This document shows, one piece after another, positions 1 through 9,237 of a stretch of DNA of 15,118 nt. Within the stretch, counting starts at the first letter, position 1. Each line of letters begins with the position of its first letter. This stretch comes from Isotricha intestinalis (lineage: Eukaryota > Ciliophora > Litostomatea > Vestibuliferida > Isotrichidae): contig JAJJLU010004304.1 in the NCBI GenBank assembly GCA_023807065.1, forward strand, positions 1 to 15,118, written 5' to 3'. The position numbers and the translations under genes were made by a program. The notes below the pieces were generated by a model. It saw only the letters and a program-made list of their open reading frames with translations. It did not search any database and was not told where the DNA came from.

Positions 1-482
1 AATTTATTTCTTCTTCTGTTATTTCTCTATTAGAACTTATTAATTGTAATGCTTCATCTTTATTATCTTCATTTATATTATTAATATTTAATTTATTTTC
101 TTCTTTGTTTTCTTCACCTTCATTTTTATTATTATTTTCTTCACTTTTATTATTTTCATTAATATTATTTTCATTCATATTTTCTTTTTTTTTCATAGCC
201 GCTTTTAATTTTGCTACATTTTCGTCTTCATTTTTTTGTTCTGTTTCAGTAGGATTATTAGCATTATGAGAGTCTTGTTGATCTTTTGCTATTAAAATTT
301 AAAAATTAAATTGTACTTAATTTATTATCTGAATTTGCATTGTTTTGAGTATCTTGAACTTCTGCTATTCTATCATTTAAAGATAATTCTTCTTTTTTAT
401 TTGGGAAACAACATCTCTATATAAAATAAATATTATAAATAATATATATTATATAAGTGTATTTTACAAACCAATTTTTCAT
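1..482 (-). CDS. Hypothetical acidic Asn/Glu-rich protein, three exons, 3' end beyond the window
   Basis: No single reading frame is open here, but splicing two GT-AG introns gives about 134 continuous codons. Exon 1 (482-468) reads MKNWF. A 51-nt intron (467-417) follows, then exon 2 (416-317) beginning RCCFPNKKEELSLNDRIAEV. A 28-nt intron (316-289) follows, then exon 3 (288-1), which is still open at the window edge. Without the second splice the frame stops at a TAA inside the intron. Exon 3 is strongly acidic and Asn/Glu/Lys rich, with many short NEN, NNK and EEN runs, so it is probably disordered. All glutamines are CAA, as in the other intact genes. The Cys pair near the N-terminus could be acylated, but there is no Gly2 for myristoylation. 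I recognise no family. The gene model is inferred from splice signals and frame only; the start codon and first intron are less certain than the 28-nt intron. Confidence 0.6.
289..316 (-). other. Probable 28-nt spliceosomal intron
   Basis: On the minus strand this starts GTACAATTT and ends TTTTAATAG. It contains in-frame TAA, and removing it joins two clearly coding segments (ends of exon 2 and start of exon 3) with the split codon A|CA (Thr). Very short introns are typical of several ciliate lineages. Confidence 0.65.
417..467 (-). other. Probable 51-nt spliceosomal intron
   Basis: On the minus strand this starts GTAAAATAC and ends TTATATAG, and is almost pure A/T. Removing it joins a five-codon first exon to the long second exon in phase 0. 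The second exon has no in-frame ATG near its start, which supports the splice. Confidence 0.45.
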
Positions 483-837
483 TTTTTATATTTTTTTTTT
501 TAAAATAACTTTGTTGATGATTAATACAATAATATATAAAAAAAATAAAAAATATAATAAATTATAAAAATATAATAAAAAAGAATAAAAAATCAGATAA
601 ATAATAAAAAAGACAATAAAACTTAAAAATTTAAATTTTATAGAATTAAAATACATATTTAATAAATACTTAAAATATATACAATTACAAACAAAAATAA
701 AGTAAAAAATATTCTTAATATATTTAAAAATAGTAATGAGGATTATTATTTATTTATTATACAATAAATATTTAAATGATTTGAAGAGAAAGAATATAGT
801 AAAAATATTAATATACTAAATGCTTTTAATGGGGATA

Positions 838-1026
838 TTAAATTAGAGATAATGGAAATATAAATATTTATAATTAAGTTTATCATCAATTTGAATAACT
901 CCCCCTTTCCTCTTTAATCTAAATAAATCCCCCTTCTATGTAACACTAGAGAGTTAGATTATATCAAAGGGATCCTCTAATCATCTACTATAAATAATAA
1001 TTTCTTCAATTTCATCCAAAATGATA
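838..1026 (-). pseudogene. Possible coding remnant A (RxL...LSSxT pattern)
   Basis: Read on the minus strand, this G+C-richer patch gives ILDEIEEIIIYSR, then TGA (981-983), then LEDPFDII, TAA, LSSVT, TAG and KGDLFRLKRKGG. The stops fall where Trp or Gln would fit. Third-position G+C is only a little below positions one and two in a hand count, so the coding signal here is weak on its own. The reason to list it is resemblance to the remnant at 1734-1859 on the opposite strand: both have R-(TGA)-L, then P-[FY]-x-I-x-x-L-S-x-[VI]-T followed by polar residues. No protein family was recognised. It could instead be non-coding sequence or part of an untranslated RNA. Confidence 0.25.
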
Positions 1027-1166
1027 ATTTCTATTTTTATAATTTATAATTTTTTGACAAATAAATTTTATTTAAAAAATTAAATAAAAATTTCCATATG
1101 AAAAAAAAACCTTAAACTATTACATTCAAAAAAGCTTTTCTTTTTAAATAGGTTATTTTAATATTA

Positions 1167-1337
1167 ATGAGAAGATTCCACCTTAAAAATTCAACCAATC
1201 AACATTTAATTCAAAAAAGAAATAACCATAAAAATTTAAGAAAACTAAATTTAGAAAAAAATACATTGTTAAATAATAATAATAAAGATAATAATGAAAT
1301 AATAAAGAAAAGGAGAAAAAAAGAATTATTGCAATAA
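1167..1337 (+). CDS. Small ORF of 56 codons, basic, doubtful
   Basis: An ATG at 1167 opens 56 codons ending in TAA at 1335-1337. The product begins MRRFHLKNSTNQHLIQKRNN and is rich in Lys, Arg and Asn, ending in a KKRRKKELLQ tail. Third positions are only slightly poorer in G+C than first positions, so codon periodicity is weak. No domain is recognisable and no homologue can be named. It may be a first exon, a decayed gene fragment or a chance ORF in A-rich sequence. Confidence 0.2.
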   Translation: MRRFHLKNSTNQHLIQKRNNHKNLRKLNLEKNTLLNNNNKDNNEIIKKRRKKELLQ

Positions 1338-1733
1338 ATAATAAAGTAATATAGTTTTTTTATAATATAATAAAATAAAATAGTCCTATTAAAAAAGATG
1401 AAGGTATAATTAAAAAATAATATGCATTTTCTTACCTGAAATAAAAAAATAATTATTGAGTAGATTAAAAAAATTAGGAACAAATGAATCCTTATTTTGT
1501 TGATATTAATATTGAATTAAAGATTTAAAAGTTTATAGTTGTATTTGAAAAGAGAAGAATATTTATAATTTAATATTTTATTTATTAGGAGGAATATGGA
1601 AATTTATGAGAAATTAATAATTAATTGATTAGAATAAATCAATTAAATAAAATATTGAGACAAAAATATTACATACATATACTTAAAATAAAGTATTTTT
1701 TTATATTTTTTTAAATACTATATTATCATTCTG

Positions 1734-1859
1734 ATGAAATTTCAAGTAATTATTTTTTTGGATAGATGACTTCCTTATGGAATAGAACATCTTTCTCCTA
1801 TTACAAAAAGGGAGTTTGGTTTATACTAATGTGAAGGAGTAAGGAATCTAAACTATACT
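1734..1859 (+). pseudogene. Possible coding remnant B (RxLPYGIEHLSPITK pattern)
   Basis: From the ATG at 1734 the frame reads MKFQVIIFLDR, TGA (1767-1769), then LPYGIEHLSPITKREFGLY, TAA, CEGVRNLNYT. By hand count, first and second positions are far richer in G+C (about 16 and 13 of 42 codons) than third positions (about 7), a coding-type pattern unlike the surrounding DNA. The TGA sits where Trp would fit and aligns with the TGA of remnant A at 981-983. After about 1860 the sequence returns to featureless A/T. I recognise no family. It is best read as a broken fragment of a former gene; a short live exon using non-standard stops is the alternative. Confidence 0.35.
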
Positions 1860-1975
1860 TTTTTTTTATTTGCTTATTAAATTAATAATATAATTAACAA
1901 TCAAAGAATATAGAATAAAATGAAAAAGAAATAAAATAAACAAATTTAAATAAAAAAAGAAATCAAACAAAAAAA

Positions 1976-2125
1976 ATGAATAAAAGATTCAATGAAAAGA
2001 TTATAAAAAATTTATCAAAAAAATTTCCCAAAAATAATATTAAAGTATTAGAAATTGGATTGAAACAATTAAATATATATTTAAATTCTTTAATTAAAAA
2101 AAAGCAAATGCCTTTTCAAAAATAA
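1976..2125 (+). CDS. Small ORF of 49 codons, basic, doubtful
   Basis: An ATG at 1976, preceded by an A-rich leader, opens 49 codons that end in TAA at 2123-2125. The product starts MNKRFNEKIIKNLSKKFPKN and continues as a Lys/Leu/Ile/Asn-rich segment that could form one amphipathic helix. Codon periodicity is weak and no family is recognised. It lies on the strand opposite to the large PAS gene and is followed by the inverted repeat at 2166-2231. It may be a gene remnant, a single exon or chance. Confidence 0.2.
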   Translation: MNKRFNEKIIKNLSKKFPKNNIKVLEIGLKQLNIYLNSLIKKKQMPFQK

Positions 2126-2165
2126 TTCATTATATAAAACTTAAAAAAATCCAAAGTAATATTAT

Positions 2166-2231
2166 ATTTAAATCCTATTCGAACTCAAAAAATTTAAAGC
2201 AAATAGCATAAAATAGTAATAGGATTTAAAT
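2166..2231. repeat. Perfect 14-bp inverted repeat with 38-nt loop
   Basis: ATTTAAATCCTATT at 2166-2179 is matched exactly in reverse complement by AATAGGATTTAAAT at 2218-2231. It lies about 270 bp beyond the 3' end of the minus-strand PAS gene. It could form a hairpin, but its A+T richness means a chance origin is possible and no function can be assigned. Confidence 0.5.
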
Positions 2232-2500
2232 TAATTTTTGTTTTATTTCATTACAATAACACTCTCAAAACTTAACAAATATATATTTATGTAATTAAAG
2301 AATCATAATTATTTTTGTTATTAATTGTTATAATTAAAAATCATAATAAAGGGATTTTTTTTTATATTTTCTTAAAAAGAAAAATAAAATAGCATTAAAA
2401 GAATAAATAATATTAATTTAATTTTTTAAAATATTATTTTTATATATTTTATTTTTTAAATTGTTTTATTATATATTATTATATATATTTTTTATATTTT

Positions 2501-5500
2501 TTAATATTTATCATCAATCCAATCTTCTAATTCTTTTGTTTGATTAATTACTCTAGTAGGAATAATTTTAAATACACATCTAGAAATTAATAATAAATGA
2601 ATAATTTTTTGAATATATATTATAATAATATAAAGACAATAAATCCATAAAATTATTATCATAAAAATATCAATAATAATAATTAATTTTTTCATTAATT
2701 TAGAAAATTCAACTTCGCTTTGATGAAAAATTTCAATAAATTTATTAGGTAATTTCGACAAATAAAACATTTGTAAATATTCTATTCTTTTAAATTCTTC
2801 AGAAGAAAATTCAATATAAGAATTATAATCACTTAAATATTGTTTTTTAAGTTTATAATTTTCTTCAATAGTATAAATATTATCTTCAATTAATTTTATT
2901 AATCCTTCAACATTACAATATTCTCCTATTTTACTATCATTTTTACAAGAAAAATACTCATCGCTATTATCTTGAAATAATATAGGACAAATATTTAAAA
3001 TATATTTTTTTTGATAAAAATGAGAAAAACTTTTATACTTACTTACTTGAATAGAAACTTGACCTTTATATTTTTCTTTAGCTGAATTAGTGAAATTTAA
3101 ATAATCATTTATTGTAGAATTAATTAAAATCATTTTTAAATTTAATATATTTAAAGAAGTTTTAATTAAATCATCAATAAAATAATCTTTTGCCAAAAAG
3201 AAATTATTTTCGTTTTTGACAAAAATTCTTGTTTCTAAATAAATTGGAATAATAAAAGCACCAAAAATAATAATTAAAAAAATTGATTGATAATAAGAAT
3301 AAGATAAAATATTTAATTTCTTATGAAGAGAAGGATCATAATAACCAACAGTTTCTTCATTATCATCATTTTTTTCATCATTTAATTCTTTATTTTTACT
3401 TGCATTTGATAATTCTGTTCCATTTAATTCTTTTTTATCTTTATCATTTTTACCAGCGTATTTAGATAAAATAGATTTATTAAACATTTTAATTGTTTTA
3501 ATAGTCTCTTGAATTAAAACAGGATCAATTCTACTCATTTTAATTAATCCTTCTTCCATATTACTATTTGTTAAATATAAGAAAAGTGCATATAAAGTTG
3601 CAAAAACAAATGTGAATATAATATATATTATTATTATAATATTTAACATATGAATTTTAGCATTATTTTCTTCAGAACATATTCGAGAAGAATTATATGT
3701 AAATTGTATTAATGCTGGAATCACTGATATATAATTTCCATCTATTAATAAATTTTCTAAATTATTTCTAAATAATTTTATTTCTTCGGTTGGATATTTA
3801 AAAGGGAAATCATATATTGTTGTATTTAATAATTCATTTATTGCAGAAATTGATTGTGAAATTCCAACAAAAAAACCAATATTATTAGTATCTGTAGATG
3901 AAGAAGGGTCATGAATGAAATCAAAGATAAAGATTGAATTTTCTTCTAGATTAATATTCTCAGAATAATCATATTCAATTATTGCTTCAAGTTCAATTAA
4001 TTTAAAATAATAAAAACTCATTAAATCTTTTTGAGCAGAAACATAATCTTCATAAATTGAGTTTTTACTTCCATTATTAATTAAATTTATATAAGAACTA
4101 AAAATAATTTGTTCATTATAATAATTAATAATATCACTTAAACTTTTTAAAGAAATCATAATAGAAATTCCTTCAAAGAAATAAAAGACTAATAAATTAA
4201 TATTACTATGAATATTATCAATAATACTAGTAATAACAGTAAAATGTTCAAATTGAATAATATAATAACCATTAAAAATTAAGGTAACAAGCATAAATAA
4301 AATAAATAGAAATTTAATTAATCTTAAGGTATAAAATCCAGAAACATTATTCATTAAATGAGATTTAATTTCTTGAACTCTAGTTTTTTTAGTTATTGAA
4401 TTTGTATAAGCACTTTGAGAAGAATTTTGAGAACCATTTTCATCCATAACATTAAGAGTATTATTTGCTCCTAAAACTCTAGAATATAATAATATTTCTT
4501 GATGACATGAATCAATATCATTTTTATAATCATCATCTTCATTAACTATATTATTAAAATTTCTTAAAGTTTCATTCTTTTTAAATAAATCTTCCTCAGT
4601 TTCTTCTTCAAAATCTTTTATTCCTTGTAAATATTTTTTCCTATCAAAAACTCCTTTTTGAATAATATTTCCATCATCATCTTTATTAATTTTTAATAAT
4701 TTTTCTTTATCTTTATCATCACTTTTACTTAAATTAGCATCATTAGAATCAATTTCAATATTATCTTTATTATCAATGCATCTAATTTGATAACCGATTT
4801 TTCCACCACCGTATTTAATTTGAGTGAAAGAAATAACAAATTTAAAAACTTGTTCATTTCCTTCATTTAATTTATCAAGTAAATTAATTAATTCATTAAA
4901 ATTATTATTATTATTTGAAGTGAAAAAAGATCTATATCTTCCAATCGCATTTTGAAATTCTTTATCATGATCTTGACCAGCATAACTTTGAGTTAAGCTT
5001 TTACTTCCTGTTGAACTTTCCATATTATTTAACATCCTATTACTTTCATCATAATTATCATCATCTTCTCTTGAATTTTCTGTTATAATATCTGAAGATA
5101 ATCTTTCTGAATCTTCTCTTTGAATTCCCATTGTTAAAGAAATAAAATTTTTTTGCTTATTTTCTTCAGCTATATATAATTTAAATATTGGAGGAATTGT
5201 AACTTCCCATTGAACATCTGCATTTTCATTTATTTCAAAATCTAATTCTGCTCCTTCATTTTCATTTATTTCTTCTAAAGAATAATTTAATGAATTATTT
5301 GACTTATTTGATATTTGAGTTTCTTCATCATTTACATAATTTCCTGTTTTATTCTGACTTTTATATTGATTATTGTTTTCATAATTATTTTTTTTTGAGT
5401 TGAAATTTTTCACTAAAGGATTATTTATCATAAAAGTTTGATAATGATGAATAAATTCTCTACAAATCATCCAAAAAGGAACATCACAATCTTGGAAAAT

Positions 5501-7774
5501 ACTAGAATTTAATTTTAGTAAATTATATAATTTTTCACTCATTCCTTGAATATTATATTCTTGATCTAATAATATTACATCATCTAAATTTTCTTTTTTT
5601 ATCATTGCACAAAAAAACATACTTTCATTTAATATTGGAAATAATTTCACTGATAAATCTATTACTACTAAAGCATTTTTTTTATCTTTTCCATAAGTCC
5701 TAAATGTTTTATCAACGATTCTTTTTTCACCTATGTTAATGTTTCTTTGCATAAATCTTCTATGATCTTTTTCAAACATTCTAGGCATTAATAAACCAAT
5801 ATTCATTCCTTTTAATTCTTCTTCTTTATAAATAAATATATCGCTTAAATTTTCACTTACTTTTTCAATCATTCCTTCTTTTCCTTTATCAGCACTACAA
5901 ACAATAATTCCAGTATCAGGATTAAATAAAATATTATAATAATTTAATATTCCTTCCATGGAAAAATTTTTATTTCTAATTTTCATTAATTCTCTTAAAG
6001 TAATATTATCATCGTTAATATATTCAACGTATAATTCATATAAATCAAATATTTCATTACATCCATTATAAGTTTCAAATAATTCATTCCAAACTTCTTC
6101 AATTTTTTGTTTTGTTAATCTTACTTTATCAGTTAATTCAAAAATTTTATTAAAATCTAATCTTTTTCTTTTACAATCTTTAGTAATGAATAATTGCCAA
6201 AAATCAGTACTTAAAGTAATATCCGCTGAAATTTCTGATAAAAATTTTTCACTTAAATCTTGATATTTAAAGAACATTGAAGTATTTAATTCTTCTAAAG
6301 AAGAAGCAACTTCATTTGAAGGTTTACACATTTTAACAAGTGCTTTTGATATTAATTCTCCTGTTCTAAAAAGCATAAATTCTTCTTCTAAAGATAAATT
6401 TTCATCACTTGCTTTTTGATAATAATATATTGCTCCACAATGATTTCCTATTGCTTGTAAAAAATAAATAGAATAATTCATTAAAATATCACTCATATAA
6501 TATCTTTGTGAAATATAAAAATCAAAAACAAATGTTATGAAATTAAATAAATATACTCTATCATTTATTTCACTTTTATTTGGTTTTGACCATTCATCAG
6601 TTATAGGTAAATAAAATCTTTTTTTATCTATTTTAGAAGGACATTCTATTAAAGGACATTCAGTTTTATGTAAATGAATAATACCAACAATTTCAGCTTT
6701 ATCTTCTGGATTAGTTTCAATAGTATTTAATTTAGTGATTAAATATCTAATATATAATAAAATATCAAATTTAGATTTTAATTTATGAAAAGGAGTATCT
6801 AATGTTATTTTCTTTGTCATTGTATCATTCATATTATATTGCATCCAAAATAATGTTATTGCAATAAAAATGAAAATAATTGAAACTTGTGTAACTGGAA
6901 TAAAATAAAATAATAAACAAAATATAGAAGCCCAAACATATAATGAATGGAAAAATCCTATTAAAAAACTTGTCGTTGGATCATAAAAAGGATGTTCATC
7001 TAAATAAAGTTTTAAAAGAACTATTGATAATATTAAATTATATAATATAAATATTATCCCTCCTAAATTATATGAGAAAGATAATATTATTGAAAAAAAT
7101 ACACAATTAACATTCATATATAATTCATACTTTGTTGTTATTCGAGACATAAAACTATTTGATAACATGAAACTTTCATTATAAAAAACTGCTAAGAAAA
7201 TTCCTAAGAAAATTGTATAAAAAAATGATAATAACATTATAATTAAAAATGGTATTTTATCAGATAAATTACATTTAATATTTTGTTCTTTAGAAAAATT
7301 AGGATTAAGATCACCAAAGCAAATTAAAGACAAGCAGAAATCTAAAATAGGTTGATATAAAACATAAATAAAAATTTTTAAGCAGAAATTTAATATAACT
7401 TCATTAACAGAATAAAAAATAACTTTTCCTGTTTTTTTAACACCAATAATGAATAAAATCGTAAAAATAATTAAAAAGATAAATAATAAAACTAAAATAA
7501 CGCAGAAAACATTATAAGAACTTTCAAATAAATCTCTTATTCTGATAATTTTTTGAAGTAACATTAAATATTTATCAGGAATAATATCTTCTTTTAAAAT
7601 TCCAACTTGTTGAGAAAAAAAACCAGTGATAAGTTGAGTATAAAAAATTATTATCATCATTATAGATTCTATTCTTGAAAATGTTTTATGTGATACTAAA
7701 CTATCCATATAACGATAAAATTTTGTTTTTTCATTTATTGATTTTTTATCATAAAATTCTATTTCTTTTGACAT
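2501..7774 (-). CDS. Giant TmcB-like multi-TM protein with PAS domain
   Basis: A single uninterrupted frame of 1757 aa. The N-terminal third (about 35-310) holds roughly six hydrophobic segments. A soluble helical region (about 380-600) follows, like the TPR-like region described for TmcB/TmcC proteins. A PAS-type domain spans about 610-730 (GIIVCSADKGKEGMIEKVSE near 622-641, then the motif NIGLLMPRMFEKDH). A weaker second PAS-like stretch (VILLDQEYNIQGMSEKLYNL) lies near 733-752. An Asn/Asp/Glu-rich linker covers about 790-1140. The C-terminal part has further membrane segments near 1150-1175, 1188-1210, 1373-1403, 1493-1517 and 1695-1730, enclosing two long loops. Related proteins form large families in ciliates and are thought to be membrane sensors; ligand and output are unknown. 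The gene stops at TAA and uses only CAA/CAG for its roughly 65 glutamines. It is the third of three genes in the same direction, 142 bp from its upstream neighbour. The family call is from memory of motifs, not a search. Confidence 0.85.
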   Translation of the reverse strand: MSKEIEFYDKKSINEKTKFYRYMDSLVSHKTFSRIESIMMIIIFYTQLITGFFSQQVGILKEDIIPDKYLMLLQKIIRIRDLFESSYNVFCVILVLLFIFLIIFTILFIIGVKKTGKVIFYSVNEVILNFCLKIFIYVLYQPILDFCLSLICFGDLNPNFSKEQNIKCNLSDKIPFLIIMLLSFFYTIFLGIFLAVFYNESFMLSNSFMSRITTKYELYMNVNCVFFSIILSFSYNLGGIIFILYNLILSIVLLKLYLDEHPFYDPTTSFLIGFFHSLYVWASIFCLLFYFIPVTQVSIIFIFIAITLFWMQYNMNDTMTKKITLDTPFHKLKSKFDILLYIRYLITKLNTIETNPEDKAEIVGIIHLHKTECPLIECPSKIDKKRFYLPITDEWSKPNKSEINDRVYLFNFITFVFDFYISQRYYMSDILMNYSIYFLQAIGNHCGAIYYYQKASDENLSLEEEFMLFRTGELISKALVKMCKPSNEVASSLEELNTSMFFKYQDLSEKFLSEISADITLSTDFWQLFITKDCKRKRLDFNKIFELTDKVRLTKQKIEEVWNELFETYNGCNEIFDLYELYVEYINDDNITLRELMKIRNKNFSMEGILNYYNILFNPDTGIIVCSADKGKEGMIEKVSENLSDIFIYKEEELKGMNIGLLMPRMFEKDHRRFMQRNINIGEKRIVDKTFRTYGKDKKNALVVIDLSVKLFPILNESMFFCAMIKKENLDDVILLDQEYNIQGMSEKLYNLLKLNSSIFQDCDVPFWMICREFIHHYQTFMINNPLVKNFNSKKNNYENNNQYKSQNKTGNYVNDEETQISNKSNNSLNYSLEEINENEGAELDFEINENADVQWEVTIPPIFKLYIAEENKQKNFISLTMGIQREDSERLSSDIITENSREDDDNYDESNRMLNNMESSTGSKSLTQSYAGQDHDKEFQNAIGRYRSFFTSNNNNNFNELINLLDKLNEGNEQVFKFVISFTQIKYGGGKIGYQIRCIDNKDNIEIDSNDANLSKSDDKDKEKLLKINKDDDGNIIQKGVFDRKKYLQGIKDFEEETEEDLFKKNETLRNFNNIVNEDDDYKNDIDSCHQEILLYSRVLGANNTLNVMDENGSQNSSQSAYTNSITKKTRVQEIKSHLMNNVSGFYTLRLIKFLFILFMLVTLIFNGYYIIQFEHFTVITSIIDNIHSNINLLVFYFFEGISIMISLKSLSDIINYYNEQIIFSSYINLINNGSKNSIYEDYVSAQKDLMSFYYFKLIELEAIIEYDYSENINLEENSIFIFDFIHDPSSSTDTNNIGFFVGISQSISAINELLNTTIYDFPFKYPTEEIKLFRNNLENLLIDGNYISVIPALIQFTYNSSRICSEENNAKIHMLNIIIIIYIIFTFVFATLYALFLYLTNSNMEEGLIKMSRIDPVLIQETIKTIKMFNKSILSKYAGKNDKDKKELNGTELSNASKNKELNDEKNDDNEETVGYYDPSLHKKLNILSYSYYQSIFLIIIFGAFIIPIYLETRIFVKNENNFFLAKDYFIDDLIKTSLNILNLKMILINSTINDYLNFTNSAKEKYKGQVSIQVSKYKSFSHFYQKKYILNICPILFQDNSDEYFSCKNDSKIGEYCNVEGLIKLIEDNIYTIEENYKLKKQYLSDYNSYIEFSSEEFKRIEYLQMFYLSKLPNKFIEIFHQSEVEFSKLMKKLIIIIDIFMIIILWIYCLYIIIIYIQKIIHLLLISRCVFKIIPTRVINQTKELEDWIDDKY

Positions 7775-7916
7775 TTTATTCTTATTTGTAATTAAAGGAA
7801 ATTAGTTTTTTTTGTTGTGAAATATTCTGAAAAATAAATATTTTTTTTATTAAAAACTTAATTTATTTTTTTTTAAAAAAAGTATATTTTTCAAATACAT
7901 ATAATTTATTAGTATT

Positions 7917-9005
7917 TTAATAATACATATCTATTTTAGAAAAATAATTTAATTTTAAAGGATTATTTTTTAATATTCTTTTACTTTTTTTTTTTTTTTC
8001 AATTGAAGGAAGATTTATTGAATTATTAATTTTCTCTTTATTTAAATTTTGATTTAATGAATTATTTTTTTCCTTTTTATTAAATTTATAACTTTTACAA
8101 AATTGTATTTTACTTTCATACTTTTCAATTGATAAAGAATTTTCAGTTGGTAAAGTTTTAGTGTTTGAATTACTATAATCTTTATTAATACTATGAATAA
8201 AATTATTTCTTGAATTTATATTAAAAAAATTTTTTCTTATTATTTGTCTTTTTTTTTTTCTTTCAGTTCTTATTAATTTATCTTTATAATGTTCAGTTGG
8301 TGATATAAAAGTTAATAATTTTTGATTACTTTCATCTTCTTTATGATTCTTTTCATCAATGTTTCTAAATAAAAATCCACTTACAAAATTTTCTCTTTCT
8401 ATTGTTATTATTTTTATTTTTCCAGAATATTTTTTATAATCTAATTTACCAATAAATAAATTTATCATTTTTTCATGTTCACCTAATTCTTCTTCTTCAC
8501 TTTCTATTTCTTTTTCTTTTATTGTTTTTTGTTTTTTAAATTTAAATTTTTTATTCTTTTGATTTTCTAACTCAATTTTTTCTAATTCTTCTTCTTTTAT
8601 TTTATTTATTTTTTTCATACATAATTTTATATATTTTTCAATAATAAAACTTTCGAGTTTATTATATTGTTTCGCTATAATATTACATTTATTTCTTATT
8701 ATTTTTGCTTTTCTTTTTAAATATGATAATTCTAATTTTGATAAAGTGAAATTTAAACATTTTTCTTTTGTAAACATTGATTTTTTTAATATTTTATAAT
8801 AATTATCTATTGTTTCTTTAATTGAATTTTGTTTGTTAAAATTTTTTTCTATGTAATATTTATTAAATATTGTTTCATAAGGTTTATTTTTTTCTTCGTT
8901 TTTTAATATATCTTTTATATTTCTTAAAATACTACAAAAAATTTCAGTATATTTTAAATTAACATAAAATCCTATTTTTTCTTCTAAAATTTTACTTATT
9001 TTCAT
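7917..9005 (-). CDS. Hypothetical 362-aa Lys-rich protein with coiled coil
   Basis: An open frame of 362 codons begins MKISKILEEKIGFYVNLKYT and ends at TAA. Residues 1-110 look helical and lightly hydrophobic. About 110-175 is a charged heptad-like stretch (KKINKIKEEELEKIELENQK, then a KKFKFKKQK basic run and an acidic ESEEEELGE patch), consistent with a coiled coil. The C-terminal half is Lys/Asn/Ser rich and probably disordered, with basic clusters such as RTERKKKRQ and EKKKKSKR that could be nuclear or nucleic-acid contacts, though this is only inference. There are no membrane segments. Codon use matches the flanking genes. It sits 142 bp upstream of the PAS gene and 232 bp downstream of the centrin-like gene, all in the same direction. 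I recognise no family and propose no function. Confidence 0.75.
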   Translation of the reverse strand: MKISKILEEKIGFYVNLKYTEIFCSILRNIKDILKNEEKNKPYETIFNKYYIEKNFNKQNSIKETIDNYYKILKKSMFTKEKCLNFTLSKLELSYLKRKAKIIRNKCNIIAKQYNKLESFIIEKYIKLCMKKINKIKEEELEKIELENQKNKKFKFKKQKTIKEKEIESEEEELGEHEKMINLFIGKLDYKKYSGKIKIITIERENFVSGFLFRNIDEKNHKEDESNQKLLTFISPTEHYKDKLIRTERKKKRQIIRKNFFNINSRNNFIHSINKDYSNSNTKTLPTENSLSIEKYESKIQFCKSYKFNKKEKNNSLNQNLNKEKINNSINLPSIEKKKKSKRILKNNPLKLNYFSKIDMYY

Positions 9006-9237
9006 ATTTTTATTTAAATGATAAAAATAGAAATTAATTTATTTTATTATTTATTATATTTTTAAAATAAAATTAATTGCTTCTCCAAATTATATATTCC
9101 TAAGATATTTATTCTTAAAAAAATGAAGGACAAAAAGTAAAGAACTAATATTATTTTATTTAATAAAAAGAAAAAAAGTAAAAAAAAAAATTTAAATAAA
9201 AAAAATAAAATATCATAAAAAATCCTTAAATAAATTT

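Larger units (their letters stand above)
483..2500. other. 2 kb intergenic stretch with no intact gene
   Basis: Mostly very A+T-rich sequence with A and T runs and no ORF longer than about 60 codons that looks coding; the longer minus-strand Leu/Phe-rich frame at 1211-1483 is an artefact of A-rich plus-strand sequence. Two locally G+C-richer patches (about 890-985 and 1760-1850) stand out and are listed as coding remnants. Also listed are two small ORFs and one inverted repeat. I found no recognisable tRNA or rRNA by eye. Confidence 0.6.

Noticed and set aside
891..1060. Plus-strand stop-tolerant reading of the G+C-richer patch (NSPFPL...)
   Set aside because: It looks protein-like by eye, but third positions are richer in G/C than the others, opposite to real genes here; it shows that stop-tolerant readings are easy to over-interpret.
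1211..1483. Minus-strand 90-codon Leu/Phe/Ile-rich frame
   Set aside because: It is the complement of A-rich plus-strand sequence, has no codon periodicity of its own and overlaps a small plus-strand ORF; the composition is what T-rich DNA gives in any frame.
3283..3465. Plus-strand 60-codon His/Leu-rich frame inside the PAS gene
   Set aside because: Shadow of the antisense PAS coding sequence, which is continuous here.
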